Assembly (NCBI GenBank): GCA_025965155.1
Contig: JAOPXN010000048.1
Coordinates: 1 to 61,850, forward strand
Direction of reading: 5' to 3'
DNA length: 61,850 bases
Source: Propionibacteriaceae bacterium
Lineage (GTDB): Bacteria > Actinomycetota > Actinomycetes > Propionibacteriales > Propionibacteriaceae
The notes under the pieces were generated by a model, which saw nothing but the letters and a program-made list of their open reading frames with translations, did not search any database and was not told where the DNA came from. Positions 6,922-15,387 of the stretch are shown here, in pieces. Made by a program: the position numbers and the translations under genes. Position 1 is the stretch's first letter, and every line of letters begins with the position of its first letter.

Positions 6922-8910
6922 CTAACCGACCGCCTTCAGGTACTTCTGCAGCAGAGGCCCCGCCGTCTTCGACCCCGAGTCGCCGTCGCCGACGAACACG
7001 GCCACCGCCATGTCGCCCCGGGCGGCGATCATCCACGCATGGGTCTTGGGCGGATCCGCGGTGCCGTACTCGGCGGTTCCGGTCTTGGCGATGACGCTCG
7101 GTGGCTGTAGCGAACCCAGGAACCGGCCGCTGCCCTCGGCGACCACCGCACCCATCATCTCCCTCAGCTGCCTGGCCTCAGCGCTGGTGAGTGGCTGTGC
7201 CTTCGGCGACACCTCCTTGTCGCTGACCAGCCGCGGGAGCACGGTCTTCCCTGCAGCCACCGAGGCGACGACAGACGCCATCGCCAGCGGCGAAACCTGC
7301 ACCTTGCCCTGACCGATCAGTGCGGCGGCCTGGCCGGTGGCCGACTTGTCCTGCGGCACCGAACCGAAGAAGGAGGGGAAGCCCACGTCATAGTCCGTCC
7401 CGACGCCCAGCGACGCGGCCGCCTGGGCAAGATCATCTCCACTGAGCTTGCCGCGCTGCCCGATGAACGCGGTGTTGCAGGACTGCGCCACCGCCGTCCT
7501 CAGGTTGATCGTGCCGAGGGCAGTGCGCGGGTAGTCGCTGTAGTTCTTGAACCGTCGGCCGTCCACCGTCACAGTAGCCGGGCAGGTCACCTTCGAGCTC
7601 GGCGTCAGGCCGGCCCGTAGCAGCGCCAGCGAGGTAGCCACCTTGAACGTCGACCCCGGCGGATACTGGCCAACAGTCGCCGCCGACTGCCCGCCGGTTC
7701 CCGGCCCATTGGCAGCCGCCAGCACCTCCCCGGTGGAGGGGCGGATCGCCACCAATGCGCTGGCCGGCTTGGTCAATGCCAGGATTTCCTCGGCGATCTC
7801 CTGCTGCCGCAGGTTGAGAGTCAGCTTGAGCGGTTTCCCCGGGACGGCTCTGGCTTCGAAAATGGTGCGAGCGGCCTGCGGGGATGCCGACGGGGACGAA
7901 GCGGACGGCGACGGGCTCGCGCCCGAGGTGGTCAGCACCCGCACCTGGACACCCGGGATGCCGCGCAACTGGGCGTCATACCGCCGCTGCAGACCAGAGA
8001 GGCCCACCTGGTCGCCGGCGACGACCGCGCCGTCCGAGGCGTCAACGATCTCCTTCGACGCCTCGCCGACCGTTCCGAGGATCGGCCGGGCGAAGTCGCG
8101 GGTGGGTGCCAGCATCTGCTCGCCCTCGACCGGCAGAGCACCCCGGATGGCGAACACGGTCTTGTTGACCGGCCGCTTCGGGTCGTCGGCACGCAACGTG
8201 ATGGCCTCGACGAAGGCCTGGGCTCCCGCCGCCTTCACCTTGGCGGCATAGCTGCCGGCATCCACGCCCATCAGCTTGGCGAGCTTGCGCGCCGAAGTCA
8301 GCTGCGCATCGCCGGACACGCTCGCCTTGTCGATGCCGTAGCGGACCACGACCCGCCTCTGCACGAGCGCTACGCCATCTTGTCCGAGCACCTCGGCGCG
8401 CTCCGGCTCCAGCCGTCTCGCGGTCAGCCGAGTGCCGGCAGCGAGATCGGGCTGAAGCAGAGTCGGTTCCCATCGGGTCTTCCAGCGGCCAGCCTCGTCG
8501 ACCAAGGTCGCGGTGGCCTCGTAGTTCCACTGCTGGCTCACCCCAGGGAACGTCCAGGTGTACTTCAAGGTGGCATTGGCTGTATCGGTCTGGACATCCA
8601 CCCCGCCGACGCTGACGGTCGGGGTGACCGGACCGAGGCCGGCCAGCAGCGCGGTCAGCCGGTCGTTCACGTCGCTCGCAGCAGCCCCGGCGAACTCGAC
8701 CCTGGTGACGTCCTTTTTCGTCAGGCCGGTGGCCAGCTCGGTGGCGGCCCGCTGCGGGGTGTCGGCCGACCCCGAGGGGGCGGGGGAGCCCCCTTGGCCG
8801 GTACACCCAGGCAACACCAGCGCCGCCGCGCAGCACAGCACGACCACTGCCTTCCGGCAGGGCGCCGTGACGGAAGATCTCGCGGACCTGGGGAGTCGAC
8901 GCACCCGCAC
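6922..8910 (-). CDS. Penicillin-binding lipoprotein (PBP-lipo type transpeptidase)
   Basis: This is a class B D,D-transpeptidase for peptidoglycan cross-linking, tethered outside the cell. A lipoprotein signal peptide ends in LVLPGC. It is followed by an NTF2-like N-terminal domain (MecA_N type), a dimerisation domain and the transpeptidase domain with STFK (serine nucleophile, about residue 418), the SCN motif in VAQSCNTAF, and KTGTAEYG near residue 606. Order and lipoprotein anchor match mycobacterial PBP-lipo. Starts are ambiguous: ATG 8943 abuts the divergent gene's ATG, while GTG 8910 and GTG 8904 lie further in. I use 8910. The neighbour genes kdgK and eda follow on the same strand. Confidence 0.87.
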   Translation of the reverse strand: MRVRRLPRSARSSVTAPCRKAVVVLCCAAALVLPGCTGQGGSPAPSGSADTPQRAATELATGLTKKDVTRVEFAGAAASDVNDRLTALLAGLGPVTPTVSVGGVDVQTDTANATLKYTWTFPGVSQQWNYEATATLVDEAGRWKTRWEPTLLQPDLAAGTRLTARRLEPERAEVLGQDGVALVQRRVVVRYGIDKASVSGDAQLTSARKLAKLMGVDAGSYAAKVKAAGAQAFVEAITLRADDPKRPVNKTVFAIRGALPVEGEQMLAPTRDFARPILGTVGEASKEIVDASDGAVVAGDQVGLSGLQRRYDAQLRGIPGVQVRVLTTSGASPSPSASSPSASPQAARTIFEARAVPGKPLKLTLNLRQQEIAEEILALTKPASALVAIRPSTGEVLAAANGPGTGGQSAATVGQYPPGSTFKVATSLALLRAGLTPSSKVTCPATVTVDGRRFKNYSDYPRTALGTINLRTAVAQSCNTAFIGQRGKLSGDDLAQAAASLGVGTDYDVGFPSFFGSVPQDKSATGQAAALIGQGKVQVSPLAMASVVASVAAGKTVLPRLVSDKEVSPKAQPLTSAEARQLREMMGAVVAEGSGRFLGSLQPPSVIAKTGTAEYGTADPPKTHAWMIAARGDMAVAVFVGDGDSGSKTAGPLLQKYLKAVG

Positions 8911-8928
8911 ATCCTGCCACCACCCGCG

Positions 8929-8934
8929 TAGGGT
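8929..8934 (+). promoter_or_regulatory. -10 hexamer TAGGGT, leaderless start
   Basis: The hexamer ends 7 nt before ATG 8942 with no ribosome binding site between them. It lies inside the N-terminal codons of the longest possible divergent PBP frame, which is one reason to prefer a shorter PBP start. Confidence 0.55.
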
Positions 8935-8941
8935 CGCCTTC

Positions 8942-9622
8942 ATGGGTATCTACGCGCGACGGCCGTGGCGCTTCCTTGGCCAGGTCGCCGCCGACTTGTT
9001 TGTCATAGGCTGGGCCGTCGTCTGGTGGCTCGCCGGATCCTTCGTCCACGCCAGCATCGACGCCGTGGCGGTCCCGGCCCGGGAGACGGCCAATATCACC
9101 GAACGGCTGTCCAACGATCTCCGCGACGCCGGCACCGAAGCCTCGCAGATTCCGGCGATTGGTGATCAACTACGGCGTCCCTTCGACTCGGCCGCCGACT
9201 CCGTGGCCACTCTGCGGGCATCGGCCGACCAGCAGGTCGCCAGCATTGAGAGGCTCGCCACAACCGTTGGCTGGCTGGTCTTCCTGATCCCTGTCACCGT
9301 CGTGGTAGCCATCTGGCTGCCGCGACGACTCGCGTTCTTCTTCCGCGCTCGGGCCGCGCAACGCTTCATCGACTCCAGCGCCGACCTGGACCTTTTCGCG
9401 TTGCGGGCGATGACCACCCAGCCGATGCACGTGCTCGCCAAGATCAGTGACGACCCGGTCAGGGCATGGCGTACGGGTGACGTTGCGGTGATCAACCAGC
9501 TGGCGGAGATTGAGCTGCGCCGCACCGGGCTGCGACTCCCGGACCACATTCGGGCACGAGAGCGGGACATCCCCGACCAAGGCTTGCGCGGCGGGTCGGG
9601 CTGGCAAAAGATGAAGTCGTGA
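8942..9622 (+). CDS. Conserved-looking membrane protein, first gene of esterase/ATP-grasp set
   Basis: The 226-residue product has an N-terminal transmembrane helix (VAADLFVIGWAVVWWLAGSF) and a second near residues 100-125 (VGWLVFLIPVTVVVAIWLP). The intervening extracytoplasmic loop is helical, charged, and likely coiled coil (NITERLSNDLRDAG...RASADQQVASIERL). A cytoplasmic tail follows the second helix. The general layout resembles signalling or scaffold proteins with a helical periplasmic sensor, but there is no HAMP, kinase or other effector domain. I know similar actinobacterial proteins only as hypothetical. Its stop overlaps the esterase start by 4 nt (GTGA), so the two are translationally coupled. 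Confidence 0.75.
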   Translation: MGIYARRPWRFLGQVAADLFVIGWAVVWWLAGSFVHASIDAVAVPARETANITERLSNDLRDAGTEASQIPAIGDQLRRPFDSAADSVATLRASADQQVASIERLATTVGWLVFLIPVTVVVAIWLPRRLAFFFRARAAQRFIDSSADLDLFALRAMTTQPMHVLAKISDDPVRAWRTGDVAVINQLAEIELRRTGLRLPDHIRARERDIPDQGLRGGSGWQKMKS

Positions 9623-10368
9623 ACCGGCACCAGCTCGAGCTGCCGCTGGGCAGCGGGATCGACCGCGGCATGACCGTCGTCCAGTACGGCTACTACGGGC
9701 GGCCGGTGCTGGTGTTTCCGAGCGAGGCTGGCCGGGCCTGGGACTTCGAGGCGAACGGAATGGTCGACGCCGTGGCGGACCTGATCAACGGGGGGCGGAT
9801 CAAGCTCTACTGCGTCGACTCCCTTGACGCCGACACCTGGTCGGACAAGGCGTTGCCGATCGAGCAGCGGGCGCTACGGCACGAGGTCTACACCCGATGG
9901 CTGACCCACTCGGTCGTCCCGCATATCCACAACGACACCGGCCAGGGGGTGGAGCTGATCACACTCGGCTGCAGCCTCGGCGCCTACCATGCCGTTCACT
10001 TTGCCTTGCAGCGCGCGGACCTTGCTCCGTTGGCGATCGGGTTGTCCGGGAACTACGACGTCACCACCTGGGGGTCGTGGGGCGACCGGGGTGACGCCAC
10101 CTACTTCGCCAACCCGACGGACTATGTGCCGAACTTGCACGGTGATCATCTCGACTGGCTACGGCAGCGGCTGTCGATCTTGGTCGTCGTGGGCCAGGGC
10201 GCCTGGGAGACGCACCCCACCAAGGCGCTTCCCTCGACGGTCACGATGGCGCGTCTGCTGCAGGAGAAAGGGATCCGGTGCGAGCTGGACCTATGGGGCT
10301 ACGACGTCAGCCACGACTGGGAGTGGTGGCAACGCCAGCTTGCACACCATTTACCGAGGTTCTGCTGA
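9619..10368 (+). CDS. Esterase-family alpha/beta hydrolase
   Basis: A 249-residue alpha/beta hydrolase of the esterase D / enterochelin-esterase type (PF00756-like). The nucleophile elbow is GCSLGAY near residue 120; histidine candidates near the C terminus are in the segment YDVSHDWEWW, and the acidic member could be in DLWGYD. There is no signal peptide, so it should be cytoplasmic. GTG start at 9619 overlaps the upstream stop. The next gene, an ATP-grasp protein, starts 33 nt downstream. Substrate unknown. Pairing with an ATP-grasp ligase suggests hydrolysis or release of an amide or ester product made by that ligase, which is inference. Confidence 0.83.
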   Translation: MNRHQLELPLGSGIDRGMTVVQYGYYGRPVLVFPSEAGRAWDFEANGMVDAVADLINGGRIKLYCVDSLDADTWSDKALPIEQRALRHEVYTRWLTHSVVPHIHNDTGQGVELITLGCSLGAYHAVHFALQRADLAPLAIGLSGNYDVTTWGSWGDRGDATYFANPTDYVPNLHGDHLDWLRQRLSILVVVGQGAWETHPTKALPSTVTMARLLQEKGIRCELDLWGYDVSHDWEWWQRQLAHHLPRFC

Positions 10369-10401
10369 TCTTCCACGAATCCGATCTTCAAAGGGAGAGA
10401 G

Positions 10402-11652
10402 ATGACGGACAGACACCATCTGGTCGGCCTGCTGCTCGGAGCGGAGGATGACTGGCCCCGCGCTTTCGAAGCCATCGCCTCCCGGATCGGTGCCTTCGAG
10501 TACGGGGGTACCCGGCACGTGCTGGACACCGAACGCGTACACATTGCGCCGTTCAACCTGCGCGATCGGGCGCGACACGACGTGGTGATCGACCGGCTGG
10601 CCTACTGGTACTACCACCCGCGGGAATGGTTGAAGAAGGTCGCGCTGATGGACGACGTCTACCTGTTGAACTCGCCCTTCACCTTTCAGTCGATGGAGAA
10701 GCATGCGGCGTACTGTGCGTTGATCCGGCTCGGCATGAACGTGCCGGACACTGTCCTGGTACCGCACAAGAACCCGGTCGACAACGTGCGCTGGGCCTAC
10801 ACGGCCCGCAACTACAACGACCCTTTCAACCTGGCAGAGATCGCCCGGGAGATGGGCTACCCGCTCTTCATGAAGCCGTTCGACGGCGGTGGCTGGAGGG
10901 GGGTGTCCAGGATCAAGGACGAGCGTGATCTGCTCTCGTCCTACGACGACTCGGGCGAGATGCTGATGCACCTGCAGAAGGCAGTGGAACCATTCGACGT
11001 CTTTGCCCGCGCCCTCACTATCGGACCCGAGACGATGGTGATGAGCTTCCGGCCGGACGAACCGATGCACAACCGGTACGCCGTCGAGCACGACTTCCTC
11101 TCGGCCGGCGTCGGGCAGGAGGCAGTCACCATCGCGCAGACGGTTAACGCCTTCTTCCGCTGGGAGTTCAACTCCTGCGAGATGCTGATCCAAGGCGACA
11201 GCGTGCTGCCGATCGACTACGCCAACGCCTGTCCCGATGTCGCGGTCACTTCCTTGCACTACTACTTCCCCTGGGCGATGAAGGCGCTGGTCCGGTGGAC
11301 CGCCTTCTGTGCCGCCACCGATCGTCGGGCAAAGCTGCATGTCGACCCGGACCCCTGGTACGCCGTCGCAGACGACCCCAACCTCGACTACACCGACAAG
11401 CTGGCGTCCTATCAGCGGCTCGCCGACGCCCACTTCGACACCGACCGGTACCAGGAGTTCTGTGCCAGCGCACTGGCCGACATCGACGACCTGGTGCTGG
11501 AGTGGGTTTCATCCACCGAGTTCGACACCATGCTGCTGGATACCATCCGGTCGACCTACCCGGCGGAGGAGCAGGACATGTTCATCGGTCACTTCCGTGG
11601 GCTGGTCGACCTGTGGATCAGCGACGACGCAGCCATCCGTACACCGCACTGA
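10402..11652 (+). CDS. ATP-grasp superfamily ligase-like protein
   Basis: The start is ATG 10402, preceded by GGGAGAG. The 416-residue product has an ATP-grasp signature: YPLFMKPFDGGGWRGV (a lysine plus glycine-rich loop binding ATP) near residues 153-168, an acidic strand around FEVEHDF-like residues, and PIDYANACPDV near 272-282, where the Asp/Asn pair would bind Mg-ATP. The rest of the protein (about 100 C-terminal residues, helical, with many Asp) is not in any family I know. ATP-grasp enzymes activate a carboxylate as an acylphosphate for ligation to an amine, thiol or other group. It is unusual in lacking an obvious partner substrate gene. A terminator follows. Confidence 0.78.
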   Translation: MTDRHHLVGLLLGAEDDWPRAFEAIASRIGAFEYGGTRHVLDTERVHIAPFNLRDRARHDVVIDRLAYWYYHPREWLKKVALMDDVYLLNSPFTFQSMEKHAAYCALIRLGMNVPDTVLVPHKNPVDNVRWAYTARNYNDPFNLAEIAREMGYPLFMKPFDGGGWRGVSRIKDERDLLSSYDDSGEMLMHLQKAVEPFDVFARALTIGPETMVMSFRPDEPMHNRYAVEHDFLSAGVGQEAVTIAQTVNAFFRWEFNSCEMLIQGDSVLPIDYANACPDVAVTSLHYYFPWAMKALVRWTAFCAATDRRAKLHVDPDPWYAVADDPNLDYTDKLASYQRLADAHFDTDRYQEFCASALADIDDLVLEWVSSTEFDTMLLDTIRSTYPAEEQDMFIGHFRGLVDLWISDDAAIRTPH

Positions 11653-11668
11653 CCAGGTGAGCCAGTCC

Positions 11669-11692
11669 GGCGGGACTTCAGCGGGTCCCGCC
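11669..11692. terminator. Hairpin between convergent genes, likely terminator
   Basis: A perfect 8-bp GC stem (11669-11676 with 11685-11692) with an 8-nt loop lies 17 nt after the ATP-grasp stop and 10 nt before the end of the convergent GNAT gene. There is no T-tract. Confidence 0.55.
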
Positions 11693-11701
11693 CGTCCAGC
11701 C

Positions 11702-12013
11702 TCAGGCCAGCAAGTCTGAGTACTCCGGATGCTGCGCGATGTAGTCGGCGGTGTAGGGACACACCGGCCGAACCGACATTCCCCGGTCGCGCGCGTCCGA
11801 CAACGCGAAAGCTGTCAGCTGCGCCGCGATGCCTCTCCCGCGCAAGGCCGGCCGGGTACCGGTGTGGGTGATGATCATGGTGGTGCCTCGGATCGAGAAG
11901 TCGATCTCGGCCACCACCTGACCACCCAGACGGCCCTCGTAGCGGGAGCTCAGCTCATTCAGCCTGACGTCTACTTGTACGTCACCGTTGTCTTGTTGCT
12001 GGTCGAGCTCCAC
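11702..12013 (-). CDS. Short GNAT-family N-acetyltransferase (YidJ / acetyltransferase-CG type)
   Basis: A 103-residue single-domain acetyltransferase of the short GNAT group: EGRLGGQVVAEIDFSIRGTTMIITHTGTRPALRGRGIAAQLTAF contains the acetyl-CoA loop RGRGIA, followed by DARDRGMSVRPVCPY and a terminal HPEYSDL. These are typical of the family for small-molecule or general protein acetylation; substrate unknown. GTG at 12013 is supported by GGGAGG about 9 nt upstream, which forces a 43-nt overlap with the end of the upstream amidase gene. It is the last gene of the amidase transcript. Confidence 0.85.
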   Translation of the reverse strand: MELDQQQDNGDVQVDVRLNELSSRYEGRLGGQVVAEIDFSIRGTTMIITHTGTRPALRGRGIAAQLTAFALSDARDRGMSVRPVCPYTADYIAQHPEYSDLLA

Positions 12014-13803
12014 GTGATCTTGCCTCCCTGGAAGTCGGTGGCCCTCCCTGTAGAGACAGCGTAGTCGCCCCGAGTCGGCATACCGAGCCTCGACTTCTCC
12101 GCGCCCAGCCGCTGGTACTTCTTGTAGATCTCACCGTTCACCTCGCGGGTCCCCAGCTGCTTGGTCCAGTACAGCCCGCCGTTGGCGAACTTCTGCACCT
12201 GAGAGCCGGCGACGGCTCCCGGAGCCTGGGAAGCGGTAGGAAGGCCGAGCCGGACAGCGTCGCCGCTGCCCAGCTTCGCGTAGTGAGTGTAAAAGGCGCG
12301 GTAGACGTCCTGCGCGCCAGTGGCCGGGGAGTAGTAGATCGCGCCGGAGGAGAAACGGCTCATCCGCGACCCGAGGATGCCCGGCACCTCATCCGACGTC
12401 GGCCACCCTAGGTAGTGGGTCGTCTCCCCGAGCGAACGGTACATGCTCCGGATCCGGCCCTTGGTCCAGTACGTTCCCGTGCTGGGGTTGGAGTAGATGT
12501 CGGCGCTGGTGAAACGCGTGACGCGGCCGGCAGCGACGATGTGCTCCCCGACCACCGGCGACCCGGCCCAGCCCGCTTCGCCCCCCAGAGACTGCCACCG
12601 GCGGTAGATAGGGGTGTTGAAGGAGCCGATCTTCTGCGTCACGGCAGCCCGCAGAGTGTCCATCCGGGACCGCATGTTGATGCCAGGGCAGGCGGTCGCC
12701 ATCACGTCGCCGTGACCGGCGATGATGTTGATCCGCTTGCCTGCCAGCGTCACCTTGCCGGTGCCCTGGCGGTAGTTACCCTCGAGCTTCCATGCCAGCA
12801 GTTTTGCCGTGCTGTTCAGCATGGCGGTCGTCGGCGTGGCGGTCTCGAAGTTGCCCATCAGGGAGACTCCGACGGTGTCGGTGTTCCACGACGTGGCGTG
12901 CGCCCCGTGTACCGGGTTGGTGATGCCGCCGAAGCGGCCCTCGAAGACGGTGCCGAACTTGTCGATCAGAAAGTTGTAGCCGATGTCGCACCAGCCCTGA
13001 CCCTTGACGTGGTAGGCGTAGATGCCGCGGACCTGCGAGGCGGAGGAGGCCGCGGTGTAGTTGTTGGCGCCAGCCGTGTGATGGACGATCGCGGCCTTGA
13101 CGGTGGAGGTGTACCGCGGCCGGGCGCAGTCCCTCCCGTTGTAGGACCGCAGCCTCTCATCGGCGCCCCAACCGGCGCGGGACACCACGGCTGGCTGCCC
13201 GCTCAGCTTCGGCATGGCCGGTGCGACCGCGTCCTGCGACGATGAGGAGGTGCGGGCGGCCACGGCTGCGTCTGTCGGCAGCGACTTCGGGTGGACCAGT
13301 GACACCGACAGGTCGAAGGGGACGCTGGCGTCCAGAGCCGCGGACCGCGATACCAGCCGGATCTCCACGCCGTCGGAGTCTCCGACCCACAAGGGCGCGG
13401 TGCCGGGGCGGGCCTTCAACGCCTCTGCGCCGTCGGGGCCGCTGTTCGACTCGTCCTGCAACAGCTGCCAGCTCGTCCAGCTGCCGCCGGTCCGGACGCG
13501 GCCCTCGACCTGCGGTGTGGCAAGGGTGCCGCGCGCCCAGGTGACGCCGATGGTCGAGAACTTCGAGGTGGTCCGGCGGGGCAACGCAGCCACGATCCGG
13601 CCGGTCGTGCGCAGTCCCTCCTGCTTCAGCAGCTTCTGCTGTGAGGGGGCTACCGACGGGATCTTGATTTCCCGCACCTCGGGGCTGGCCGTGGCAGGTG
13701 CGGCGGCAGCGGTACCGGCGACGATGCCGGAGCCCAGGAGAGCCAGCGACACGCCGCAGGCGAATGCGCGCAGCGTCGGAGTGAGTCGGGAAAAGTGCAG
13801 CAT
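11971..13803 (-). CDS. N-acetylmuramoyl-L-alanine amidase, PGRP domain with LGFP repeats
   Basis: A 610-residue secreted peptidoglycan amidase. A Sec signal peptide ends near GTAAAAPA. The PGRP/Amidase_2 domain spans about residues 205-375, with zinc ligands in IVHHTAG and HGDVMATACPG and the segment YAYHVKGQGWCDIGYNFLID in between. The remaining C-terminal 200 residues are LGFP-type repeats (YRRWQSLGGEAGWAGSP..., LGWPTSDEVP, LGLPTASQAPG, LGMPTRGDY), which typically bind the corynebacterial-type cell wall. The start is ATG 13803, 7 nt after GGAAGGA; an upstream TTG at 13821 is less likely. It probably trims or splits peptidoglycan at division. It is followed by an overlapping GNAT gene. Confidence 0.9.
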   Translation of the reverse strand: MLHFSRLTPTLRAFACGVSLALLGSGIVAGTAAAAPATASPEVREIKIPSVAPSQQKLLKQEGLRTTGRIVAALPRRTTSKFSTIGVTWARGTLATPQVEGRVRTGGSWTSWQLLQDESNSGPDGAEALKARPGTAPLWVGDSDGVEIRLVSRSAALDASVPFDLSVSLVHPKSLPTDAAVAARTSSSSQDAVAPAMPKLSGQPAVVSRAGWGADERLRSYNGRDCARPRYTSTVKAAIVHHTAGANNYTAASSASQVRGIYAYHVKGQGWCDIGYNFLIDKFGTVFEGRFGGITNPVHGAHATSWNTDTVGVSLMGNFETATPTTAMLNSTAKLLAWKLEGNYRQGTGKVTLAGKRINIIAGHGDVMATACPGINMRSRMDTLRAAVTQKIGSFNTPIYRRWQSLGGEAGWAGSPVVGEHIVAAGRVTRFTSADIYSNPSTGTYWTKGRIRSMYRSLGETTHYLGWPTSDEVPGILGSRMSRFSSGAIYYSPATGAQDVYRAFYTHYAKLGSGDAVRLGLPTASQAPGAVAGSQVQKFANGGLYWTKQLGTREVNGEIYKKYQRLGAEKSRLGMPTRGDYAVSTGRATDFQGGKITWSSTSNKTTVTYK

Positions 13804-13933
13804 GGAGGTCCTTCCGATCAACGCGGCCGCGCGGCCCCCCGTACGTGATCACGGCCGGTGCCACGGCGCGTCGGAAACAGGAGGGACGGATGTGGCAGCC
13901 GTGACTCAGTATGACGGCTTATCTCGAATTGAC

Positions 13934-14527
13934 CTAGCCGCGGACCCAAAGGGTCAACCGCTCCTTCACAGCCGGCCATTCAGCACTCAGCATTGAATAC
14001 TGCACGGTGTCGCGCCAGCTTCCGTCCCGTCGGATCCGGTGGTGCCGGAGTACGCCTTCTTTGGTGGCTCCCAGCCGCTCGATAGCGGCCTGTGACCGGA
14101 CGTTCCTGATATCGGTGTGCCACACCACCCGCTCGACCTCGAGCTGCTCAAACGCGTGGCTCAGCATGATCAACTTGGACTCGGTGTTCAGCCCGGTCCG
14201 CCAGTAGCGGCGCGCCAACCAGGTGTGTCCGATGGCGAGAGACCGCGTGGTCGGGTCCATCTCGTAGAACGAGGTGGTGCCGACCAGCTCGCCGGTCTCC
14301 GAGAGCCGCTGCGCGTACGGGGCCCGCAACGGCGTCAACCGCGCCGCGAGGATGTGCTCGGCGGCCTCGGCCACTGTCCGTGGCGGCACGAACGACAGAT
14401 GAGCGGTGACCTCGGCGGTCTCGGCCGGGTCGCCCAGAGCCGCCAGGTAGTCGGCGGCGTCCTCGACGCACAGCGGTGTCAGCACGAGCCGGTACCCGCG
14501 CAGCGGCACTCGCCCTTCCCAATCCAC
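13934..14527 (-). CDS. GNAT N-acetyltransferase, RimJ/RimL type
   Basis: The 197-residue product matches the RimJ/RimL acetyltransferases: VPLRGYRLVLTPLCVEDAADYLAALGDP at the start, then YEMDPTTRSLAIGHTWLARRYWRTGLNTESKLIMLSHAFE and the C-terminal VERVVWHTDIRNVRSQAAIERLGATKEGV. The start GTG at 14527 overlaps the last base of the upstream methyltransferase stop; GTG at 14509 after GGGAAGG is an alternative. Family substrates include protein N-termini, aminoglycosides and small amines; no further clue here. It is translationally close to the methyltransferase, hence same operon. Confidence 0.85.
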   Translation of the reverse strand: MDWEGRVPLRGYRLVLTPLCVEDAADYLAALGDPAETAEVTAHLSFVPPRTVAEAAEHILAARLTPLRAPYAQRLSETGELVGTTSFYEMDPTTRSLAIGHTWLARRYWRTGLNTESKLIMLSHAFEQLEVERVVWHTDIRNVRSQAAIERLGATKEGVLRHHRIRRDGSWRDTVQYSMLSAEWPAVKERLTLWVRG

Positions 14528-15297
14528 TATCGGCCCGTCCGCGCCACAACAAAGATCCGACGGAACGGCAGCACGGTCCCGAAGGGCTGCTCCGGGTAGG
14601 CGGCACCCAGGGCGGCCTTGTACTCGATCTCGAACTCCGTCCGTTGCGCTGCGGGCAACGACTGCAGCACCGGCCTGGCGCCGGTCCCGGCGATCCAGCG
14701 GAACACCGGGTCGGCTCCGGTGAGCACGTGCAGGTAGGTGGTCTCCCACGAATCCACCTGACATCCCAGAGAAGCGAGATCGGCCAGATACGTGGCGGCG
14801 TCGCAAGCGGCCGGGAACACCACACCGGAGGTGTGTCCGGCGAACCGGGGGTCGGCTGCGAGCTCGCGCAGCAGTTGATGGCTCGGTTCGGTGAAGTTTC
14901 CGGGCACCTGAAACGCCAGCCAGCCTCCGGGCGCGACCGCCGATACCAGCCGGGGCAGCAGCTCGCGGTGACCTGGCACCCACTGCAAGGTGGCGTTACT
15001 GACTAGGACGTCGACTGGTTCCTCGGGCTGCCACTCGGCGAGATCACCTACCCGGAAGGAGATCCGGGTCCCGGCGTGATCCCTAGCACGTTCAATCATT
15101 TCCGGCGAGGAGTCGATGCCCTCGACCGTTGCCGTCGGCCACCGCATCGCCAAGGCGGCGGTCAGCTGACCGGGCCCGCAGCCGAGATCGACCACGCGGC
15201 GCGGTGCATCGGAGCTGATTCGCGCAGTCAGGTCGAAGAAGGGTCGCGATCTTTCGTCGGCGAACTGCAGGTACGTCGTCGGATCCCAGACAGCCAT
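14527..15297 (-). CDS. tam: Trans-aconitate 2-methyltransferase-like SAM methyltransferase
   Basis: A class I SAM-dependent methyltransferase of 256 residues. The nucleotide loop VVDLGCGPGQLTAALAMRW, acidic residue in GIDSSPEMI, and LVSNATLQWVPGH are the usual motifs I, II and IV. Length, WDPTTYLQFADERSRPFFDL at the N terminus and the PGNFTEPSH segment match the Tam family, which methylates trans-aconitate to prevent aconitase inhibition. GGAGGTG precedes the ATG at 15297. The enzyme could equally use another carboxylate. It is the first gene of a short minus-strand operon with the RimJ-like GNAT gene. Confidence 0.85.
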   Translation of the reverse strand: MAVWDPTTYLQFADERSRPFFDLTARISSDAPRRVVDLGCGPGQLTAALAMRWPTATVEGIDSSPEMIERARDHAGTRISFRVGDLAEWQPEEPVDVLVSNATLQWVPGHRELLPRLVSAVAPGGWLAFQVPGNFTEPSHQLLRELAADPRFAGHTSGVVFPAACDAATYLADLASLGCQVDSWETTYLHVLTGADPVFRWIAGTGARPVLQSLPAAQRTEFEIEYKAALGAAYPEQPFGTVLPFRRIFVVARTGR

Positions 15298-15375
15298 CGC
15301 ACCTCCGTGTTGGCGTCTTGATGAGCGTTGAACCTCTTGATTTCAAGATCTATCAGATTCGTCAGAACGGGTCTG

Positions 15376-15381
15376 TAGGTT
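15376..15381 (+). promoter_or_regulatory. -10 hexamer TAGGTT, leaderless start
   Basis: The hexamer ends 6 nt before ATG 15388, and no ribosome binding site lies between, in the divergent spacer with the tam gene. Confidence 0.5.
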
Positions 15382-15387
15382 GGCTAC

